Origin: Bacteroides sp.
GTDB lineage: Bacteria; Bacteroidota; Bacteroidia; Bacteroidales; Muribaculaceae
Reading direction: 5' to 3'
DNA length: 64,000 bases
Assembly (NCBI GenBank): GCA_014802015.1
Contig: JAAVDB010000011.1
Span: 1 to 64,000, forward strand
Below are positions 45,801 to 54,208 of the stretch, piece by piece (position 1 is the stretch's first letter; every line of letters begins with the position of its first letter). The position numbers and the translations under genes were made by a program. The notes under the pieces are model-generated. The model did no database searches and had not been told where the DNA came from. It worked only from the letters and a program-made list of their open reading frames with translations.

Positions 45801-46165
45801 CCGCTACCGGCCTGTCTGTCACTCAGTCAGCTACAGTACAGACTGTTGAACTTGCTGAAGGCATGACATTCACCGACTGCTACGGCAATACCTTCGGTGA
45901 GGACAGCCCGTACTACGGCTACTATGACATCACCGATGTTAAGTGGCTCAACGACATGACTGTCATCGAGGCCGACGGTAGCGAACGTACTCTCGACGAA
46001 CTCAACCTCAAGGCTATGGTTGACGAAGCTACCGGCACACTTACCTTCACCGGTAACGGTATCGCCCAGAACAAGGCTCAGACTCTTGTTATCCCCGTAG
46101 AGGTAACTCACAAGTGGGGTGTGCTCAAGAGCACTATCAATGTTACAATACAACCTAAACTTTAA
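42827..46165 (+). CDS. Large coiled-coil surface lipoprotein (PL29-lyase N-terminal type)
   Basis: The 1112-residue protein has a lipobox LTGC (Cys26). Residues about 30-390 are a long, almost unbroken coiled coil: first Ala-rich heptads (AEAARAAAAAKTAADNAQA), then Ser/Thr/Asn-rich repeats such as ITELQNKDTQIDSELTAINN. The remaining 700 residues are beta-rich, with several acidic Ig-like modules and no enzyme motif I recognise. Such proteins in Muribaculaceae and relatives are often labelled PL29 family lyase N-terminal domain; the lyase part is absent. It is likely an abundant anchored fibre or stalk-like surface protein (inference). Single-gene transcript. Confidence 0.8.
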   Translation: MKKTFLKASFFSLMLGALPVVTLTGCKDYDSDIDSLTQRDDTLQKEINDKLAQQSEALGNQLSALETALSDLDAEAARAAAAAKTAADNAQATADQAEANAQAANAKALAAEAAAAQAKADAVKEAIEQVKALQTTVDGQIQALEQKYGQDYTELAAAVAKAATSEDLNKAVGQLQDAISASTLTQADIENMLSEQLSQINENTTKISAISGSIDGINTEINTLKSDLSGNSKAIADEAARINTIVNTTIPGIESNITALDTKFTQDIESLNNFKTSAETQLSALNTFQSTYESLLQNLKGIDFADIQTRLSSAETKLTDALEKIGNNASEITSINGLITELQNKDTQIDSELTAINNSIQSAQGDITKISGALSTLSSSLSKRLTSVTLVPTLYVQGIPTIEFYSASFKPLGALNAATGIYAPAAANAQEKMITNNDTEIRYRLSPAGVGLSDIGEVTFVQQTAASRAAETPVIKVVSYDKEDDGVLVVTATKDTNVTTGSINEAPGGKIYTVALKVPVAPKNYFSWTDENGNKVTEDAADAVVYSEYCRLAESSFTPEIAQAGTSPVDHFWDATTIWDTNDIVDPVDEMSFVSEGYNLLDLVAGCMKEGTNHTIMSATQLKSFGFTFEFSIPKQAYELDGVNQQEFAKIESDSLLVPTQPANLTSASRVGKTPIVSVAMKYGNDVIDQRFFKIEYTIDAEEKDYEIDVFSKELSCEDIVSNVTWTVFMDSVVNKLPFEMNKDEFLANYTTAGADGVTVNADATAANYITWTVEAWETGNLGGKDKKLQKVLTYTSTTGFPEITVTLNGTIEWPETLPSLGSTSVSYWNDGVMRLLPEAMEEGNPDGKTATYNTNILIGRFAPYLKDLSTCAQWDIRIKEAPTGFTVGGDNDYSVIIGTETAASIWHDADDHDPMSLGDADAKGALKEVFFYIDNNPAGIKLVEDEATVSLGWYIYLNGTQEDGEGNKYYNEYVLNSTNLQIIKPLVSVNTATGLSVTQSATVQTVELAEGMTFTDCYGNTFGEDSPYYGYYDITDVKWLNDMTVIEADGSERTLDELNLKAMVDEATGTLTFTGNGIAQNKAQTLVIPVEVTHKWGVLKSTINVTIQPKL

Positions 46166-46217
46166 TAAATACTCCACCATCAAAAACAGGTAGATACTAC
46201 TTGACAGATGACAACCG

Positions 46218-46261
46218 AGGTGCCCCGGACGCAGCGAATGCGACCGGGGCATCTACTTTTT
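46218..46261 (+). terminator. Intrinsic terminator of the large lipoprotein gene
   Basis: An 11-bp stem with one G-U pair (46218-46228 with 46244-46254) is followed by ACTTTTT. Confidence 0.88.
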
Positions 46262-46335
46262 CTATGCCTGAAAGCCTATAGATTTCACTGCCGGATGCGT
46301 CTATAATTACAGTAATCCTAAATCACATTATTATC

Positions 46336-48162
46336 ATGAAAAAAGACCGTTCCAAACTAAAATGGCCTCTGACACTCCTTCTGACATTGTTACTGACCGC
46401 TCTCGCCTCTTGCTCCGATACAACCGAGGATCTGCTTCAGCAACCCGAGCCGGAGCCGGAGTCACCTGCTGCGCAAATCACCGTTACAGCATCAGATAAT
46501 GTCACGCTGACACGACGGGAGTCACGCGATGTCACCATCACATTCGGCGGGACGGGATATGAAACACTGCAGTGGACGTGCACTTCCGTCGATCCGGCCA
46601 TCGCGACAGCCACGCGCAAGAATGATAACACAGTGTCCATAACAGGCGTGACTGCCGGCAAGACTACCGTTACAATCGAAGCGACAGCCGGCGAAGCCAC
46701 TGCCACAGCTGAAATCGCAGTGACTGTCGAGCAGGGCACCGTGAGAATCCTTGCCATCGGCAACAGTTTCTCGCAGGATGCCGTCGAACAATATCTCTAT
46801 GATCTGGCTAAAGCAAGTAATATCGATGTGGTCATCGGCAACCTATATATCGGAGGATGCGATCTTGATAAGCATCTGGCCAATCTTCAGAGCAACGCAG
46901 GGGCCTACGAATACCGTAAGGTTGTAGACGGCGAGAAGAAAAACCGCACCGGTGTGAGCTGTGGCGAGGCTTTAGGCGATGAGCCGTGGGACTATATCAG
47001 CCTGCAGCAGGCAAGCGGCAAGTCCGGCCGATACGAGACTTACACATCTCTGCCTCAGATCATAGACCTGATCTCGACAAAAGTTCCGGACGCGACAATG
47101 ATATGGCACCAGACCTGGGCATACGCTGCAAGCTCCAATCATGAGAGTTTCCCGGCCTACGGCAACAATCAAAAGACGATGTACGACGCGATCGTCTCAT
47201 CAGCACGTCGCGCCATGACTGACAACAGCGCCCTGAAGATAATGGTCCCCTCCGGGACGGCAATCCAGAATGCCCGCACTGCATACGTAGGCGATGTGTT
47301 CAACCGCGACGGTTATCACCTCGAAGTCACCTACGGACGCTACACGGCTGCATGTACATGGTTTGAGGCTATCTTCGGTATCGATGTCACCACCACAGAC
47401 TATGCACCGGCAACCGTGTCGGACGAGATGGCCGCAATAGCGCGCCTCGCTGCTCACCGCGCTGTCTCTGCACCCGATCGCGTGACCGAACTGACCGAAT
47501 ACTCACGTCCTGCGGTTAAGGAGGGTGATCTCACCGCTCCCGTATATGTCGACTTCGGCCCCAACACTCTCTCGGCCTCTCCGTGGAACAACTTTACATC
47601 CTACGAACCGTCAGACGCGCAGGTGTGGCTAAAGGACAGCGAGGGTAATTTTGTCAGCACTGGCATCAGCATCCTCGGTGGATTTACCGGATCATATCTC
47701 GGCGTCAGCGGTGAGGACAAGCACTCGGCCATCACGGCATCGGGCACCGAATTTCCCATTACCGCATGGAAGGACGGCCTTATCGCAGCAGGCAGCAAAG
47801 GAGCGGGCAATACAGCTCCGGGACGCCTTGCCGTAACGTCACTCAATCCGTCAATGAGATACGACTTAACACTGATGGCCGTTCGCTATAACGGCAGCCG
47901 GGATGCCAGAATCACATCCTACAGAGTGGTCGGAAAAACGACCTCAGAGGATAAGCAAATCAAGCAGGGCCTTAAAATCGCCTCTTCGGGCAACGGTGTC
48001 TACCCATCGTTTGACAAGGTGCCGTTTGAAGAATATGCCGTGACTTTCAGCGCAGTCGAGCCCGCCGCCGACGGCACAATCACTATCGAAGTGACCGGCA
48101 TCGACACCGGCACAGCTGCCGAGGGCCACCTAAATGCATTGGTTATCTCTCCGTCAAAATAA
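46336..48162 (+). CDS. DUF4886 SGNH-like lipoprotein with Ig-like domain
   Basis: The 608-residue protein has a lipobox LASC (Cys26) and a Pro/Glu linker. A BIG2-type Ig domain lies at about 45-135 (GVTAGKTTVTIEATAG). A DUF4886 domain follows from about 137, opening VRILAIGNSFSQDAVEQYL, where GNSFS resembles the SGNH nucleophile block. YISLQQASGKSG and FNRDGYHLEVTYGRYTAA complete it, the latter possibly holding the catalytic Asp-His. A C-terminal beta-sandwich (about 390-608) resembles a carbohydrate-binding module. Probably a surface carbohydrate esterase; the substrate is unknown. Confidence 0.82.
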   Translation: MKKDRSKLKWPLTLLLTLLLTALASCSDTTEDLLQQPEPEPESPAAQITVTASDNVTLTRRESRDVTITFGGTGYETLQWTCTSVDPAIATATRKNDNTVSITGVTAGKTTVTIEATAGEATATAEIAVTVEQGTVRILAIGNSFSQDAVEQYLYDLAKASNIDVVIGNLYIGGCDLDKHLANLQSNAGAYEYRKVVDGEKKNRTGVSCGEALGDEPWDYISLQQASGKSGRYETYTSLPQIIDLISTKVPDATMIWHQTWAYAASSNHESFPAYGNNQKTMYDAIVSSARRAMTDNSALKIMVPSGTAIQNARTAYVGDVFNRDGYHLEVTYGRYTAACTWFEAIFGIDVTTTDYAPATVSDEMAAIARLAAHRAVSAPDRVTELTEYSRPAVKEGDLTAPVYVDFGPNTLSASPWNNFTSYEPSDAQVWLKDSEGNFVSTGISILGGFTGSYLGVSGEDKHSAITASGTEFPITAWKDGLIAAGSKGAGNTAPGRLAVTSLNPSMRYDLTLMAVRYNGSRDARITSYRVVGKTTSEDKQIKQGLKIASSGNGVYPSFDKVPFEEYAVTFSAVEPAADGTITIEVTGIDTGTAAEGHLNALVISPSK

Positions 48163-48186
48163 GATAAATTACACATACATTAATAT

Positions 48187-48230
48187 ATAACGAGAGGTGG
48201 ATCGCAACTACGCGGTTCACCTCTCGTTAT
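48187..48230. terminator. Bidirectional hairpin between DUF4886 and OmpA-like genes
   Basis: A perfect 13-bp stem (48187-48199 with 48218-48230) with an 18-nt loop lies between convergent genes. T tracts are weak. Confidence 0.65.
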
Positions 48231-48271
48231 ACTTGAATTGATGATATATGTATTTTATTACGGGCCCGGGA

Positions 48272-48973
48272 TTACTGGAGCGTGCCGTTATTGGCGGCAT
48301 CGATCATCTGCTGGTTGGCTGTGATATAGATCTCGACGCGACGGTTCTGGGCACGGCCCTCGGGTGTAGCGTTGGATGCGATGTAGTCCTGCATGGGGAG
48401 ACCTTCGGCCGAAAGACGTGTGCCTGACACTCCGCTGTTGAGGAGGTAATTGCGCACTGCATCGGCACGGCCGGTGGCTACGCGCTCGTTGACCTGAAGT
48501 GAGCCGGTATCATCGGTGAAACCGTAGATCTGCACGTTGGTGTCGGGATTCTGAATGAGCGATGCGGCAAACTTGGTGAGGTCAGTCTTGGCATTGGCGC
48601 TGAGTGTGGTGCCGTTGGTGGGGAAGAGGATTCCGCCGTTGAATGTCACCTTGATGGCCTGAAGACCGTTGGCATCTGTTGTCTGCTCGATCTGAGCCTG
48701 CTTGGCGAGTTCGGCCTCAAGTTCAGCCTGCTGCTTGTCCATCTTCTTACCGATGAGCACACCGGCACCTGTACCGACGGCCGCACCGATAGCCGCGCCG
48801 ATAGCCGCACCCTTGCCGCCACCGATGAGTGCACCGATACCTGCGCCTACGCCGGCACCGCCGCCTCCGCCGATAAGGGCACCCTTACCTGTATTTGTCA
48901 TTGACGAGCATCCTGTCATGCCGAGCACACACACGGCGAGCACCGGGAGACCTATAACCTTTAGAAGTTTCAT
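48272..48973 (-). CDS. OmpA-family lipoprotein with glycine-zipper domain
   Basis: The 233-residue protein has a lipobox MTGC (Cys22). A glycine-zipper region (about 30-75, alternating Gly/Ala with GIGALIGGGKGAAIGAAIG) precedes a short charged helix and the OmpA C-terminal peptidoglycan-binding domain (about 105-220). That domain has ILFPTNGTTLSANAK, IYGFTDDTGSLQVNERVATGRADAV and NRRVEIYI. It tethers the outer membrane to peptidoglycan. A -7 box TATATTTG lies 46 bp upstream. The small membrane protein gene upstream has the same orientation. Confidence 0.92.
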   Translation of the reverse strand: MKLLKVIGLPVLAVCVLGMTGCSSMTNTGKGALIGGGGGAGVGAGIGALIGGGKGAAIGAAIGAAVGTGAGVLIGKKMDKQQAELEAELAKQAQIEQTTDANGLQAIKVTFNGGILFPTNGTTLSANAKTDLTKFAASLIQNPDTNVQIYGFTDDTGSLQVNERVATGRADAVRNYLLNSGVSGTRLSAEGLPMQDYIASNATPEGRAQNRRVEIYITANQQMIDAANNGTLQ

Positions 48974-49019
48974 CTCTTTTTTTAGTCTTTTAAGTTAATT
49001 CTGTTAATTTTTCAAAGTG

Positions 49020-49027
49020 CAAATATA
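49020..49027 (-). promoter_or_regulatory. -7 box of the OmpA-like lipoprotein gene
   Basis: CAAATATA on the + strand reads TATATTTG on the - strand, 46 bp before the ATG. Confidence 0.6.
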
Positions 49028-49039
49028 GGAATTATTTTT

Positions 49040-49195
49040 TTAAAATCCCATATTCAGCAACGGAGTGGCGAATGCGGCCACATCGGTATCGCCAAGCAGG
49101 TCGGCCACTGAGAGCCATACCAACAGCAATACAATCAATACTATAGCTCCGATAACGAGCCATGTCGATACTCCCTTTGATTCCTTTCTACTCAT
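49040..49195 (-). CDS. Small single-pass membrane protein, 51 aa
   Basis: An ATG frame on the - strand (49195 to stop at 49040-49042) encodes a 51-residue protein. It has a basic start MSRKESKGVSTW, one hydrophobic helix (VIGAIVLIVLLLVWLSV) and a short C-terminus ending NMGF. Positive-inside charge and the uninterrupted helix support a real small membrane protein. It lies 66 bp upstream of the OmpA-like lipoprotein gene on the same strand. Function unknown; it is easily missed because of its size. Confidence 0.65.
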   Translation of the reverse strand: MSRKESKGVSTWLVIGAIVLIVLLLVWLSVADLLGDTDVAAFATPLLNMGF

Positions 49196-49270
49196 AGTAC
49201 AATAGTTGTTATTCAGTTATTATATATATGAAAACATCTGAAAGTGGATAATTGTTAGAGGAATTTTTGT

Positions 49271-49278
49271 TAATTTTG
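49271..49278 (+). promoter_or_regulatory. -7 box of the AlkD-like gene
   Basis: TAATTTTG lies 68 bp before the ATG at 49347. Confidence 0.55.
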
Positions 49279-49346
49279 CGAATAAAGTTATCAAAAGTGT
49301 CTCGGCCGACGCCGAAACCTCTGATTTTTAACATATAAATCCTCAG

Positions 49347-49946
49347 ATGGGAGAATACAACCGAATGCAGATAATCAAGCGCCGATTCTTCGCCATGCGC
49401 AACGGCATCATAGCCGACACCCTGCGCAAAGCGGGGCTCGACTACCGTATGGTGTTCGGTCTTAATCTGCCTCAGATCACCGAGATCGCAGCCGACCAGC
49501 CCAAGGAGGCCGCTCTGGCCGAGGAGTTGTGGGCCGACCGCCGCACGCGCGAGAGCCTGCTGCTCGCACCGATGCTCTATCCGTCCGACGCGATGGATGC
49601 CGCCACGGCATTGCGATGGATGAATGAGGTCACGACCACCGAAGTGGCCGACGTGCTGTGCCTGCGACTGTTGCGCTACGTCAACGGTGCGTCCGACCTG
49701 GCCACGTCAGCCATGACTTCTGACAGTCCGATGGTGAGATATACCGCTCTGAGGCTCATGCTCAATCTGCTGAACTTATCGGCCACTCCGGCCGGACAGA
49801 AGGCAGGACTGCCTGACACAGTCACGCTGGCCCGCGCATACCGCCCCTTTGCCGAGGCCGAACAGGCTGCGGAAGAACCGGTGACACGCACCGTGGCCCG
49901 ACAATTGGCCGAAGAAATCGCATTCCTGCTCGAAGATGACGAGTAA
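49347..49946 (+). CDS. AlkD-like HEAT-repeat protein
   Basis: The 199-residue all-helical protein (a second in-frame ATG at residue 7 is possible) has the segment AALAEELWADRRTRESLLLAPML, then TTTEVADVLCLRLL and MVRYTALRLMLNLL. These resemble the HEAT repeats of AlkC/AlkD DNA glycosylases, but the protein is shorter than the roughly 230 residues usual for AlkD. I cannot place the DNA-contacting Trp and Asp with certainty. Possibly involved in alkylated-base repair; moderate confidence. Confidence 0.6.
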   Translation: MGEYNRMQIIKRRFFAMRNGIIADTLRKAGLDYRMVFGLNLPQITEIAADQPKEAALAEELWADRRTRESLLLAPMLYPSDAMDAATALRWMNEVTTTEVADVLCLRLLRYVNGASDLATSAMTSDSPMVRYTALRLMLNLLNLSATPAGQKAGLPDTVTLARAYRPFAEAEQAAEEPVTRTVARQLAEEIAFLLEDDE

Positions 49947-49987
49947 ACGGCATATCCGGATAATTATCAATACATTCAATACACATT

Positions 49988-51637
49988 ATGTTTAAGAATC
50001 AACCTGCGGGTCTCTATGTGCTGGCGCTGGCCAATACGGGCGAACGTTTCGGCTACTATACGATGCTCGCAATCTTCCTGTTGTTCCTTCAGGCCAAGTT
50101 CGGACTCGACTCGGCCGTGTCGGGACAGATCTATGCCGGATTTCTGGCTCTCGTCTATTTCATGCCGCTCGTAGGCGGCTGGGTTGCCGACAAGTGGAGT
50201 TTCTCAAAGTGCGTTGTGTCGGGCATCTTCGTCATGCTTGCGGGCTATGCCATCATGTCCATTCCTACAGCCATACGTTCGGACTCGTCGCTGGTCATAC
50301 TGTGTGCCGCACTTCTCCTCATAGCCGCAGGCACAGGCCTGTTCAAGGGCAATCTGCAAGTGATGGTAGGCGACCTGTATAACGAAGCCCGCTACAGCGG
50401 ACAGCGTGACGCCGCATTCTCAATCTTCTATATGGCTATCAACATCGGCTCGATGTTCGCGCCGATGGCTGCGACCGAGATGTGCAACATAGCCCTTAAT
50501 GCAGCCGACCTCACATACGTATCCGCCCTCCCGGCGCTCTGTAACGGTTATCTGAGCGGCGCTGAGAACGGTGCCGAAATCGTGCAACTGGCCGCCGAGA
50601 ACGGCATGACCGTTGGCAGCGACATCGCCTCGTGGGCGGCGGGTTACATCACCACACTGTCCACCGGCTACAGCTATGCCTTCGGACTGGCATGCATATC
50701 GCTGGTGGTAAGTTTCCTCATCTTCTCACTCGGCCGCCGCACATACGCACATATTATAAAGGACAGCAACAAGAAGAATCCCGAGGCCAAGGCTCAGACC
50801 GAGGATGGCCCTGAACTCACGCCTGCCGAGACCCGTCAGCGCATCACAGCACTGCTGCTCGTGTTTGCCGTGGTAATCTTCTTCTGGATGGTGTTCCAGC
50901 AGAGCGGCGCCACACTCACCGAGTTTGCCAAGAACTGCACATCGTCCGAGGCCTCCGGCTGGACCCGTATCGGATTCAACATCTGGGCACTCATGCTCGT
51001 GGTAGCCGTAGTGTACGCATGGTTCAGCTTAGTGCAGAGCAAGGGTCGCACCACTAAAATCATTTCGGCTGTCATATTCATAGCCGCCATCTGCGGCATC
51101 GGTTACTGTTATCATATCACACCTGCCGTTGTCACCGGTCTGCAACCTCAGATATTCCAGCAGTTCAATCCGTTCTATGTAGTAGCGCTCACCCCCGTGT
51201 CACTCGCATTCTTCGGCTGGCTGGCCCGCAAGGGTAAAGAGCCCTCGGCTCCGCGCAAGATCGGTTACGGCATGGTTATGGCCGCAGTAGCATACGGTGT
51301 TATGCTCTTAGGTTCGCTGTCAATCAGCGGCACATCGGGTGCCGTGTCACCCAACTGGCTCATCGGTACATATTTCCTGCTCACGATCGCCGAGCTGCTC
51401 CTGTCGCCGATAGGCATATCGTTTGTCAGCAAGGTCGCACCTCCCAAACTCAAAGGCTCGATGATGGGCGGATGGTTTGCCGCGACAGCCATCGGCAACT
51501 ATCTCGTATCCATCCCCATGCTGCTGTGGGGCAAGATACCGGTATATATGCTGTGGGGCGTTCTGGCACTGATATGTCTCCTGTCGGGAGCATTCATATT
51601 TTCGATAATGAAACGTCTCGAAAAGGTGTCGGAATAA
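49988..51637 (+). CDS. POT-family proton-dependent oligopeptide transporter (first copy)
   Basis: The 549-residue MFS protein has the POT hallmark GERFGYYTMLAIFLLFL near the N-terminus, VGGWVADKWS (loop 2-3 motif), GTGLFKGNLQVMVGDLY and FSIFYMAINIGSMFAP. It has about 14 TM helices, consistent with bacterial POTs that carry two extra central helices. It imports di- and tripeptides with protons at the inner membrane. It is followed by a second POT gene, separated by a terminator and new promoter. Confidence 0.93.
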   Translation: MFKNQPAGLYVLALANTGERFGYYTMLAIFLLFLQAKFGLDSAVSGQIYAGFLALVYFMPLVGGWVADKWSFSKCVVSGIFVMLAGYAIMSIPTAIRSDSSLVILCAALLLIAAGTGLFKGNLQVMVGDLYNEARYSGQRDAAFSIFYMAINIGSMFAPMAATEMCNIALNAADLTYVSALPALCNGYLSGAENGAEIVQLAAENGMTVGSDIASWAAGYITTLSTGYSYAFGLACISLVVSFLIFSLGRRTYAHIIKDSNKKNPEAKAQTEDGPELTPAETRQRITALLLVFAVVIFFWMVFQQSGATLTEFAKNCTSSEASGWTRIGFNIWALMLVVAVVYAWFSLVQSKGRTTKIISAVIFIAAICGIGYCYHITPAVVTGLQPQIFQQFNPFYVVALTPVSLAFFGWLARKGKEPSAPRKIGYGMVMAAVAYGVMLLGSLSISGTSGAVSPNWLIGTYFLLTIAELLLSPIGISFVSKVAPPKLKGSMMGGWFAATAIGNYLVSIPMLLWGKIPVYMLWGVLALICLLSGAFIFSIMKRLEKVSE

Positions 51638-51656
51638 CCGATTATCAACCTACCAG

Positions 51657-51695
51657 ACATCCGGAAAGTGTTGCAAAACACCTCCCGGATGTTTT
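51657..51695 (+). terminator. Nested terminator between the two POT genes
   Basis: ACATCCGG/CCGGATGT (51657-51664 with 51685-51692) encloses GTGTT-GCAA-AACAC. The T tract that follows contains the -33 TTTG of the next promoter. Confidence 0.85.
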
Positions 51696-51723
51696 GTATT
51701 ACGGCTCTTTTATCGTAAATTTG
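51693..51723 (+). promoter_or_regulatory. Consensus promoter of the second POT gene
   Basis: TTTG at 51693-51696, a 19-nt spacer and TAAATTTG at 51716-51723, 32 bp before the ATG. It overlaps the preceding terminator. Confidence 0.85.
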
Positions 51724-51755
51724 CACACCCTCTAAATCAAATCCATAACAACACT

Positions 51756-53279
51756 ATGTTCAAAGATCAACCCAAGGGCCTCATACCTGCGGCCTTGAGC
51801 AACATGGGCGAACGATTCGGCTACTACATCATGAACGCCGTGCTCGTGCTCTTTCTCTGCTCCAAATTCGGCTTGTCGGAAGAGACCAGTGCCCTCGTCT
51901 ACTCGTTCTTCTACGCCGGCATCTATCTACTCAGCCTCGTGGGCGGTGTCATCGCCGACCGTACCCGCAATTACAAGGGTACTATCATCAGCGGCCTCAT
52001 TATTATGACCGCCGGCTATGTGATACTCTCCATCCCCATTCTGTCGACCTCCGACAACATGTCGTGGTTGCTGCCGCTCACATGCTTCGCACTGTTCCTC
52101 ATCGCTTTCGGTAACGGCCTGTTCAAGGGTAATCTTCAGGCTATCGTAGGTCAGCTCTATGACAACCCCACCTACGCCTCCAAGCGCGATTCAGGCTTCC
52201 AGATTTTCTACGTATTTATCAATGTAGGCGGCGTGTTCGCACCCCTGATCGCCCCCATGCTCCGCAGCTGGTGGCTGGGTGTACACAATCTCACCTACAA
52301 TGCCAAGCTCCCCGCTCTCTGCCACGAGTACCTGAGCGTCACCGACAATATGTCGATGGAGAACACCAACAACCTCTATGAGCTCATCACAGCCACCGGC
52401 GGCGATGCAGCAGGCGACATCTCGGCATTCTGCACACAGTATCTCGACGTGTTCAACACCGGCATCCACTACTCGTTCATCGCGTCGGTTGCAGCAATGC
52501 TCATCTCGCTCACCATCTTCCTGGTGTCAAAGAAGGGTCTCCCCACTCCCGTTGCCAAGGCCAAGGAGCAGGGCGTACAGATCTCGGACGAGGAGCGCCG
52601 TGCAATGGCATCTGAGATACGTCAGCGCATGCTCGCCCTCTTCGCAGTGCTCGGTGTCGTGATCTTCTTCTGGTTCTCATTCCACCAGAACGGCACATCA
52701 CTCTCACTCTTCGCGCGTGACTTCGTCAAGACCGACTCGATCGCACCCGAGGTGTGGCAGCTCATCAACCCGTTCTTCGTGATCGTGCTCACCCCTGTGG
52801 TGATGTGGTTCTTCAGCGCACTCAAGCGCCGCGGCATCGAGATCTCGACCCCCAAGAAGATCGGTATCGGCATGGGACTCGCCGGACTGGCATTCCTCTT
52901 CCTCGCCATCTTCTCCAACGCCATGCACTATCCTTCGGCCGAGACATTCCGCGCCCTCCCCGTGGCTGAGTCAAGCAGCATGCTCGCAGGTCCGTGGGTA
53001 CTCATCCTGCTCTACTTCTTCCTCACCGTGGCCGAGCTCTTTATCTCACCCTTAGGTCTGTCATTCGTATCAAAAGTAGCCCCCAGCCACATGCAGGGTC
53101 TGTGTCAGGGTCTGTGGCTCGGCGCCACCGCACTCGGTAACCTGCTGCTGTGGATCGGCCCGCTGATGTATAACGCATGGCCATTGTGGCAGTGCTGGAC
53201 AGTGTTCCTCGTAGTCTGCCTCGTGTCAATGGGTGTGATGTTCGCTATGGTCAACTGGCTGGAACGCGTCACCAAGTAA
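51756..53279 (+). CDS. POT-family proton-dependent oligopeptide transporter (second copy)
   Basis: The 507-residue protein is a paralogue of the preceding gene product with matching hallmarks: GERFGYYIMNAVLVLFLCSKFG, VGGVIADRTRNYKG, GNGLFKGNLQAIVGQLY and FQIFYVFINVGGVFAP. It is shorter in the central loop. Expected function is di/tripeptide:proton symport; the pair may differ in substrate preference or expression, since each has its own promoter. The glycosyltransferase-like gene starts 15 bp after its stop. Confidence 0.93.
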   Translation: MFKDQPKGLIPAALSNMGERFGYYIMNAVLVLFLCSKFGLSEETSALVYSFFYAGIYLLSLVGGVIADRTRNYKGTIISGLIIMTAGYVILSIPILSTSDNMSWLLPLTCFALFLIAFGNGLFKGNLQAIVGQLYDNPTYASKRDSGFQIFYVFINVGGVFAPLIAPMLRSWWLGVHNLTYNAKLPALCHEYLSVTDNMSMENTNNLYELITATGGDAAGDISAFCTQYLDVFNTGIHYSFIASVAAMLISLTIFLVSKKGLPTPVAKAKEQGVQISDEERRAMASEIRQRMLALFAVLGVVIFFWFSFHQNGTSLSLFARDFVKTDSIAPEVWQLINPFFVIVLTPVVMWFFSALKRRGIEISTPKKIGIGMGLAGLAFLFLAIFSNAMHYPSAETFRALPVAESSSMLAGPWVLILLYFFLTVAELFISPLGLSFVSKVAPSHMQGLCQGLWLGATALGNLLLWIGPLMYNAWPLWQCWTVFLVVCLVSMGVMFAMVNWLERVTK

Positions 53280-53294
53280 TCAGACCGATTCCTG

Positions 53295-54200
53295 ATGGGC
53301 AGACTTGCAATAGTTACCCAATCATACCGTAAAGATATGCGGGAGTGTGAACTGCTATGCGAAAGCATACAGCGGTTCGCACCCCCGCATATTCCACATT
53401 ATATATTTGTCAACGATGAGGACTATGATCTGTTCCGCGCCAATCCACGACTGAATGGCAGCGAGATCAGACGCAAAGGCGAAGTGCTGCCGTGGTATAT
53501 GTTCCGTTTCCCCATGCGCATATTGGGGCATCACTATCATCTCAGCCCGTTCACAATCCCCGTCAGAGAGTGGATCATTCAACAGATATGCAAATTAGGG
53601 GTCTTCGATGTGCTTCCGGATGACATCGACACCGTGATGCACGTCGACTCGGAGTGCGTGTTTCTGCGTCCGTTTGACGAAGACTCGGTGTCACGCATAC
53701 GTCCCGACGGCGGTCGCGACTGGGTGCTGTACAAACGCATCTGGGAGGATGAACCGAGCCATGACGAATATATGAGTGTGGCACGCCGGTTGCTCCCCAT
53801 CCCGGCTGACAATAAAATAGACGGATACACCTACATGGCGCAACCGACGATAATGGTTAAGGAGAATGTCCGCGACATGCTCAGACACATCTCGGCCTCA
53901 TCGCTGTCAGGTGACTGGCGGCTGAAACTGAGCAACACCTATCGTTTCAGCGAATTTTACCTGTACTGTCTGTATTCGGAATATGCCCTTAACATGCGCA
54001 ACCATTATCTGACTGACACCCGGCTGTTGCCTGTCATGCATATAGCCCGGTTCGGTGACACGGCCGGACTGGCACACAGCATCCGGGAAAAAATGTCGGA
54101 ATATCCTTATCTCGGAGTATGTCTCCAGAAAGGCAACCGCAACGAGGCGACATCGCTCACCCACGATCAGATACATGACACGGTGACCTCTCTGTTCTGA
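53295..54200 (+). CDS. DUF6492-type putative glycosyltransferase
   Basis: The 301-residue protein starts MGRLAIVTQSYRKDMRECEL and has ADINTV-like IDTVMHVDSECVFLRPFD, where DSE resembles the DXD metal site of GT-A glycosyltransferases. It also has VLPWYMFRFPM and a C-terminal half matching DUF6492 layout (YTYMAQPTIMVKENV, RFSEFYLYCLY). Probably a glycosyltransferase acting on cell-surface glycan. It is followed after 8 bp by a hexapeptide acetyltransferase gene, which supports a glycan-modification pair. Confidence 0.65.
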   Translation: MGRLAIVTQSYRKDMRECELLCESIQRFAPPHIPHYIFVNDEDYDLFRANPRLNGSEIRRKGEVLPWYMFRFPMRILGHHYHLSPFTIPVREWIIQQICKLGVFDVLPDDIDTVMHVDSECVFLRPFDEDSVSRIRPDGGRDWVLYKRIWEDEPSHDEYMSVARRLLPIPADNKIDGYTYMAQPTIMVKENVRDMLRHISASSLSGDWRLKLSNTYRFSEFYLYCLYSEYALNMRNHYLTDTRLLPVMHIARFGDTAGLAHSIREKMSEYPYLGVCLQKGNRNEATSLTHDQIHDTVTSLF

Positions 54201-54208
54201 CTAAGATT

